64,000 bases of DNA. Source: Planctomycetota bacterium (lineage in GTDB: Bacteria > Planctomycetota > Phycisphaerae > Sedimentisphaerales > Anaerobacaceae). Position 1 is the first letter of the stretch. Every line of letters starts with the position of its first letter. The stretch lies in contig JAUWIG010000002.1 in assembly GCA_030605475.1 (NCBI GenBank), positions 1-64,000 on the forward strand, written 5' to 3'. This document shows, in pieces, positions 59,163 to 64,000 of the stretch. Both the position numbers and the translations under genes were made by a program. The notes beneath the pieces were generated by a model that was not told the DNA's origin, ran no database searches, and worked only from the letters and a program-made list of their open reading frames with translations.

Positions 59163-60077
59163 TCACTTTCTTTTTTTTATCTTGGGTTTGTTTATTTGTT
59201 TTTTAAATTTTGGCGATTCAATAATCTCACTGAGAAAGCTTGTAGACCAGACTCTAGAGAGACCTGTGTTTTCTTCAAAAATAATTCGAGGACGCTTAGT
59301 TTGGACACTTATTGCCACTTCTCGGTAGGGAATGTACCCGCCGACAATCCCAACGAATTTCCATTCGAGTGGGTCGTTCCCCATAATAATGGCATTCTTT
59401 GTTTCATCAAACCTTGCAAAAGATTGCCTCAGAAACACAGGGCTGCCGCTGTTACCAGGAAAGGCCGAAGCATCTATGTAAAATGTTTTATCATCATTAA
59501 TCAAGCTGACAGTTCCCGTTCTTATAACGGAGGACACTTTGTTTTGAGAGGTGATACCAGGCTGATAAGACAGGAAGAAGATGTCATAAAGCTCGAACAA
59601 TCTATCTATGTCCAAGAATAGGTTATCAGGAATTACCTTGACATCATCACTTTTCGGGTCCAATCCAAAAGGAATTATGGCAACATCGACCTCATTGTTA
59701 TCATGAAATATCCAGTCTACATCGAATTGGGTTTTTAATTCTTTTATGGTGCGAGATTTAATGACGTTGTTTTTTGCATTGAAAAAAACGTGCAAGTCAT
59801 TGTCAGCCAATTTACCAGTAAATTTGTTATCTCGCATTTCCATTATGAGGTGCTTTGCGGTAACCAAATGATAGTTTTTTTCAACATCAACTAGGAAGCC
59901 CGTACCACAATATTGCGGGTGACCTTCTTCATCAATAGTGCCTAGAAAAACTACAGATTTTTTTATTTGATTAAGTAACCTATTCTTTTTTGGAGTATCG
60001 TTGGAAGCCATAACAATATTGAATAATAAAAAAATGCTTAAGGCAACCGAAAATTTCCTAATAGTCTTGACATTCAT
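59163..60077 (-). CDS. Exported trypsin-like serine protease
   Basis: This codes for 304 residues. A signal peptide of about 24 residues ends NIVMA. The catalytic triad is H76 in HLVTAKHLI, D131 in NEVDVAIIPF and S210 in FPGNSGSPVF, the order of the chymotrypsin fold. GTGFLVDVEKNYH is the usual strand before the His. There is no PDZ domain, and the tail is Lys-rich. It lies 144 bases downstream of the restriction enzyme on the same strand. Substrates are unknown. Confidence 0.88.
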   Translation of the reverse strand: MNVKTIRKFSVALSIFLLFNIVMASNDTPKKNRLLNQIKKSVVFLGTIDEEGHPQYCGTGFLVDVEKNYHLVTAKHLIMEMRDNKFTGKLADNDLHVFFNAKNNVIKSRTIKELKTQFDVDWIFHDNNEVDVAIIPFGLDPKSDDVKVIPDNLFLDIDRLFELYDIFFLSYQPGITSQNKVSSVIRTGTVSLINDDKTFYIDASAFPGNSGSPVFLRQSFARFDETKNAIIMGNDPLEWKFVGIVGGYIPYREVAISVQTKRPRIIFEENTGLSRVWSTSFLSEIIESPKFKKQINKPKIKKRK

Positions 60078-60220
60078 TCTTGACCGCCTTTTTCACTTGT
60101 CACAAGGAATTACTGTAGCAATTACGCGCCTTGATAAATTATACCCAAATTGGGTAGAGAAGCAAGGGGGGCTGTTGGAAAAGTTGATTGAGTCTGGGGA
60201 AATAGGTGGTTGGGTCTTCG

Positions 60221-63200
60221 TTACTTGCACTTTTCACACAGGTTGTCGTAGTACTTTAGAATTCGGTCAAAGGCACTGGATGGGCCGAACATTGTTTCAC
60301 TTTCCTGTCGAGCGCCGGTAAAGGTGGAAAGAATATATTCAACATCGTCTCGCTGGATTCCGTATAAGAGGAAATAAGCCGCATCGAGTTGGGCCTGAAG
60401 GTCGAGGCGTTCTGCCGGATTCCATTTATGCACCGATGGGTCAAAGTTTGCGGCTTCGGCCAACGGTCGCATGTCGTTGCTTGTGCAGGTAAGCTTTAGG
60501 ACGCGGTCGGAAATCCACCTTTCCAAAGTCTGCCGACTATCCCAAGGACAACGGTCAGAGTAAAAGGCCGGGGGGAACATTGGGAATTGTTCGATCAGGA
60601 AAAAATTTAGATTGATGTGAGCAATTTTCTGCCTTGCTATATAGTCGAGAACAAAAGCGTTTAGATTAGCCAGTAAACAGGATTGAAGCGTTGGTGCGAA
60701 AGCCTTTTTAAACAGAATGAGTGGAGCCGAGTTTATTATACCCACTTTTGGAATGAAACATGCTAAGACGGTTCTAGAGTCTGTTGCGCGAGTTATATTT
60801 CTGAAAGCAATTAACGCTTGGATATTTGGGAGGTCAAGTTTTTTGGATATTTCGGACTGATCCGCCCACCAACGGGGTTCAACGCAAAATTCGGGGTTCT
60901 GATGTTCGACAAGGGTGGTTTCTGTTGTTTGACCCTGAATCATCCAATTTTCTGGTTTTATGTAAACGCTGGCAAACCGATGGTCATAAGGCCGAAACAT
61001 CTTTGCTTCGTAAAGGGGCAAGAGGGTTTTCTTGTCTTTTTTCCAGCGAGGGCCATCACGTTTGAATTTTGCGGCTTTGAGCTGGTCAGCGACTTGGAAA
61101 AGCTCAGCATCGTTGGTTTGGTCGAACATTCGGAAGAATTTTATACCCCAGGGATTGCCGCCTTCTTCGCGGTTCCTGTCAACCAACACCGGGATGCGGC
61201 GGTAAATAGTTTTGGTCAGTTCGGCATCTCGGCTAGAGCGGAAAATTGGACAGGTCCGCGTGTTGGGGTTGAGGAGTTTGAAGTCATCGGTTGAAAGTAA
61301 GATGTGGCGATTTTTGTCTTTTAATTCTTCCATCCTGTGGGCAAAAAAGACGAAGTCGATTGAATCCGACTTGACTTGTGAGCCTCCGAAGAGCAAGACA
61401 CAAAACTTGTAGGAGTGATGAACATCAGGGAAAATTGGGGCCATATTCTCAAAATCATACAGCCCGATAAGTGACTTTGAGTCTGTCAATTTGCTGAAGA
61501 AGTTTCTAGTGGTGTATTCAGTGGCGATACCGGAGGGCACAAGCAGGCCAACTCTGCCTTTGGTGGCAACGATGCTATGAGCAAGTTCGGCAAAGACGGC
61601 ATAGGTATTGATGTCGCCCTTGCCAGTTAGTGGGAACTGACCGGAATGACGAACATGGTCTAAGGCATTTTCGGCTTTAGTTTTGGCATTGATATAACGT
61701 TGATAAAGTTCAGGGTCAGTTCTTTCGAGTTTGGCAATAAGTTTTCGCCGTGTTGCTGCATTAGTAGCTGAGGCAATTTCTGGCGCAACAGCATCAAAGA
61801 ATTCTCGTTCCTGCAGTTTCATTCTTTCCCAGGGTGGGTTACCGATGACACAATCAAAGCCACCATTTTCGCGGGAAAAGATTTCGTTAAAAGCAGTTTG
61901 CCAGTTCATTGCACGCGGGTCTACCTCTGCGTTGGTTACGAGGCTATTGCCACAGATGATATTTTTCGACAGGTCAGCAAGAGTTTTGCCTTTTTGGGCG
62001 GAGCGCAGCCATAGGGCAAGTTGCGTTATTTCAACTGCTTCGGGTGATAAGTCTACGCCGAAAAGGTTATCGTGGAGAATGAAGTCTGGAATTTGTTCTC
62101 TGAGTTGTTCGGCTTGTTTGTCGTTGTGGAAGGCAAGCGTATCGACAGCGTCAAGATACTTTTCTTCGAGGACATTATAAGCGCGGATGAGAAACGCTCC
62201 GCTGCCGCAGGCGGGGTCGATAATTTTGATTTGGCGAAGTGCTTCGATGCAATCGGAACAGTATTTGATGATTTTAGGGTCGTGGTCGGAGGCCGGAATA
62301 TTTTCGGGGTCGATATCGTATTGTTTGGCAACATCCCTGATTTTTTCCTTGGCTATTTTGGCAACGGTTTTATTTGTGATGAAGTCGGTGAATTCTCTGG
62401 GCGTATAGTAGATACCACCGCGTTTGCGCTCGGCTGATTTGGCCATCTTTGGCCTAACTTGATCCTCGATTGCTGTTTCAAATAAACCGCCGAGACGAAT
62501 TCTCTCGATGTCGTTAATAGACTTTTCAAACAGGTGGCCCAAAACGTCGACATTGACCTCATAACGAAAGTCGTAGTCGCCAATACTTTTGAAGAAGTTG
62601 GTCCACTCATCGTCGAGATTTAGTTCGTCAACTTCTTTGTCCATGCGGAATAGGCCACCATCGAAGGGTGAGATGTCGCGCTGTTCGTTGCCTTCGTCGA
62701 TGCTTCGAAAAAGGTCAAGAAAGTTTTGCCATCGAGGGTTTGTGACTCGGTGAAAAGGAGGAATATTCTCCCAAGCCTTTTTTAATGATTTGTCAGGCAG
62801 TAAACCACGATCTTCACAAAAAGCGATAAAAATAATGCGGTCAAGTAGTTTCTGCGCGATTTTAATAGCGTTATTCAAGGGTTTGTTTTGCGCTTCGCCA
62901 GATAGATACTGAATTAGTCTGAGACGATTGTTGTCATAATCTTTGTATAATTCATCTCCAACTTGGCGCTGACGGTTGTTAGTGTCATCGAGGAGGCGGT
63001 CTGCGCGGGGGCGTTGGCCTATGGTAATCGGAAGAAAGCCTTGGCGTTCAAAGAGATAATAAAACTGTTGAAATATACGCTTTTTTTTCAGGTCCTGTAG
63101 AGTGAAAAGCTCATAGACTCTTGGGGTGTGATTTCGGTGGTAAAGGCGGAAACTGACAAAGTTACAGACGATGCCCCAAGGACATTCTGGAATCGCATCA

Positions 63201-63670
63201 AGGTAATCCCAACATTGCTGTACAGGGGTGCGGCCATTAAACCGGTCTCGGTCAACATTTACTGTGGGACCTTTGAGTTCAATTACGGTGCGAGGGGGAT
63301 GCTTACGGCCTTCTTCGAACAAGCCAATAGCGGCATCGGCTTCCCCGCCATCAACGAAGAACTTGGCTTCAAGTTCCCAGCGCTCTTCATTTTCGCGAAA
63401 GAGTTTGTATCCAAGCGCTTCACCAAAAACCTCTGTCAGGAATTCTCCTTCAAGGGTAGTTTCTTTTTTCTTTTCGAGCTTTCCGCTGGATTCTAGGTCG
63501 GCCCACTTGCAAATGATTTCGTATGCTCGGTCTTGGGCCTTGCCTTTGAGGAGATTGGTGCGTGACCCTTGTTCCAGGTATTTGGGTAAGAACAGTGGGC
63601 GATGGCGACGGTTTTCGCCGTACCGAGCGGTATCGAGTTTAGGAAACAAGCTTCCTTCTTTCGCAGTCAT
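60221..63670 (-). CDS. Single-chain restriction-methylation enzyme (type IIG/Eco57I-like)
   Basis: This codes for 1149 residues from ATG 63670 (AAAGG upstream; TTG 63691 is less likely). An N-terminal PD-(D/E)XK nuclease pattern is seen at D112 in EADAAIG and E131-L-K133 in TVIELKG. The methyltransferase has KRGGIYYTPREFTDFI, motif I DPACGSGAFLI at 485-495, FGVDLSPEAVEITQLALWL, and motif IV NPPW at 611-614, which suits adenine methylation. A target-recognition region fills the C-terminal 400 residues. No separate specificity or endonuclease gene lies beside it. Confidence 0.9.
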   Translation of the reverse strand: MTAKEGSLFPKLDTARYGENRRHRPLFLPKYLEQGSRTNLLKGKAQDRAYEIICKWADLESSGKLEKKKETTLEGEFLTEVFGEALGYKLFRENEERWELEAKFFVDGGEADAAIGLFEEGRKHPPRTVIELKGPTVNVDRDRFNGRTPVQQCWDYLDAIPECPWGIVCNFVSFRLYHRNHTPRVYELFTLQDLKKKRIFQQFYYLFERQGFLPITIGQRPRADRLLDDTNNRQRQVGDELYKDYDNNRLRLIQYLSGEAQNKPLNNAIKIAQKLLDRIIFIAFCEDRGLLPDKSLKKAWENIPPFHRVTNPRWQNFLDLFRSIDEGNEQRDISPFDGGLFRMDKEVDELNLDDEWTNFFKSIGDYDFRYEVNVDVLGHLFEKSINDIERIRLGGLFETAIEDQVRPKMAKSAERKRGGIYYTPREFTDFITNKTVAKIAKEKIRDVAKQYDIDPENIPASDHDPKIIKYCSDCIEALRQIKIIDPACGSGAFLIRAYNVLEEKYLDAVDTLAFHNDKQAEQLREQIPDFILHDNLFGVDLSPEAVEITQLALWLRSAQKGKTLADLSKNIICGNSLVTNAEVDPRAMNWQTAFNEIFSRENGGFDCVIGNPPWERMKLQEREFFDAVAPEIASATNAATRRKLIAKLERTDPELYQRYINAKTKAENALDHVRHSGQFPLTGKGDINTYAVFAELAHSIVATKGRVGLLVPSGIATEYTTRNFFSKLTDSKSLIGLYDFENMAPIFPDVHHSYKFCVLLFGGSQVKSDSIDFVFFAHRMEELKDKNRHILLSTDDFKLLNPNTRTCPIFRSSRDAELTKTIYRRIPVLVDRNREEGGNPWGIKFFRMFDQTNDAELFQVADQLKAAKFKRDGPRWKKDKKTLLPLYEAKMFRPYDHRFASVYIKPENWMIQGQTTETTLVEHQNPEFCVEPRWWADQSEISKKLDLPNIQALIAFRNITRATDSRTVLACFIPKVGIINSAPLILFKKAFAPTLQSCLLANLNAFVLDYIARQKIAHINLNFFLIEQFPMFPPAFYSDRCPWDSRQTLERWISDRVLKLTCTSNDMRPLAEAANFDPSVHKWNPAERLDLQAQLDAAYFLLYGIQRDDVEYILSTFTGARQESETMFGPSSAFDRILKYYDNLCEKCK

Positions 63671-64000
63671 TGTTTGCCTTTCACTAACCAAAAGCTTAAC
63701 ACTCGGCAGTTTAGACGAGATACTTCTATTTTATATGAAAGTTGGTAGGAAGCAATTAAAAAAGAGGTTCCTTGGGTGCGGTCCCTGCTTCGCTGAAGCT
63801 ACGCAGGGCGGTGCGCTTCCCCCTTCGCTAAGGCTACGGAGCGACAAGCCGCTCGGGGTGACCCGGCTTCGCGTTAGCTACGCCGTGGCAAGCCCTTTCG
63901 TATTGCGTATTGCGGGGAAACGTCGTCGTCCACCTTTGCCATTCTGCTTCGCTTAAAGCTTCGCAGAATCCGGCTGCGGCGGATAAATGCCGGCCCCTAA
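63671..64000. repeat. Palindrome-rich gap at the right edge
   Basis: Several CTTCGCTNAAGCTACG-like motifs occur: CTGCTTCGCTGAAGCTACGC near 63786, CCTTCGCTAAGGCTACGGAG near 63821, GGCTTCGCGTTAGCTACGCC near 63864 and CTGCTTCGCTTAAAGCTTCG near 63944. CGTATTGCGTATTGCGG near 63899 is another repeat family. No gene was found. Confidence 0.6.

Noticed and set aside
60221-63670. BREX PglX or DISARM methylase
   Set aside because: An N-terminal nuclease pattern is present and no other BREX or DISARM gene lies in the window.

Overview
The window reads as a piece of a bacterial chromosome, most likely from the phylum Planctomycetota and probably a Phycisphaerae-type lineage. This is inference. It rests on a PEP-CTERM sorting-tail remnant, a cell-wall cluster that keeps murC-murB-ddl-ftsQ but shows no ftsA or ftsZ beside it, many small lipoproteins with planctomycete-like sequence, and an unusually heavy load of short dispersed repeats. 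Base composition looks intermediate; I did not count it. No rRNA, CRISPR array or complete transposase was seen.

Layout. 1-3.5 kb: accessory lipoproteins and a broken reading frame at the left edge. 3.6-9.2 kb: tilS, then gap, pgk, rpe (central carbon metabolism) and accD. 9.2-11.2 kb: two membrane proteins of unknown function and a PEP-CTERM remnant. 11.3-17.2 kb: one long plus-strand run, hisC-hisB-ispF-cysS-ruvC-ruvA-ruvB. 17.2-19.8 kb: REP-like hairpins, a secreted protein and a repeat-rich gap holding a candidate structured RNA. 19.8-28.2 kb: a minus-strand housekeeping run, purA-uppS-cdsA-phoH-HD phosphohydrolase-ybeY-corC-recO in transcription order. 28.3-32.3 kb: small proteins, a large kinase-like membrane protein and pgpA. 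32.3-34.1 kb: a repeat-rich gap with a second promoter plus hairpins. 34-42.2 kb: HAD phosphatase, HIT hydrolase, two related lipoproteins, ilvD, a possible uracil-DNA-glycosylase-fold protein, an MNT/HEPN pair and two overlapping YkgJ-type cysteine-cluster proteins. 42.2-52.1 kb, minus strand: pyrF, murD, PilZ, cobO, ispD, then murC-murB-ddl-ftsQ. 52.2-56.3 kb: two membrane proteins and a polyamine operon (deoxyhypusine/homospermidine-synthase-like, speD, speB). 56.3-59.1 kb: decayed genes, a nested AAAACTAG repeat array, tRNA-Val, a nitroreductase and an unusual tRNA-Ala. 59.2-64 kb: an exported trypsin-like protease and a large single-chain restriction-methylation enzyme.

The most striking theme is repeats that have entered genes. 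Dispersed repeats of several families lie in frame inside accD, recO (twice) and murD, at the start of murD, directly upstream of the probable non-ATG start of murC, and at the 3' ends of the HD gene and ybeY. Repeat-derived spacers separate genes in what would otherwise be compact operons and appear to replace the Shine-Dalgarno sequence. Other unexplained structures are a five-copy REP family built of a hairpin plus GCTAAATA, two gap-free copies of a 60-codon MQNKPN repeat, two sigma70-like promoters followed by trains of hairpins with no gene, and a homologous 10-bp-period A-tract element found 3' of both tRNA genes.
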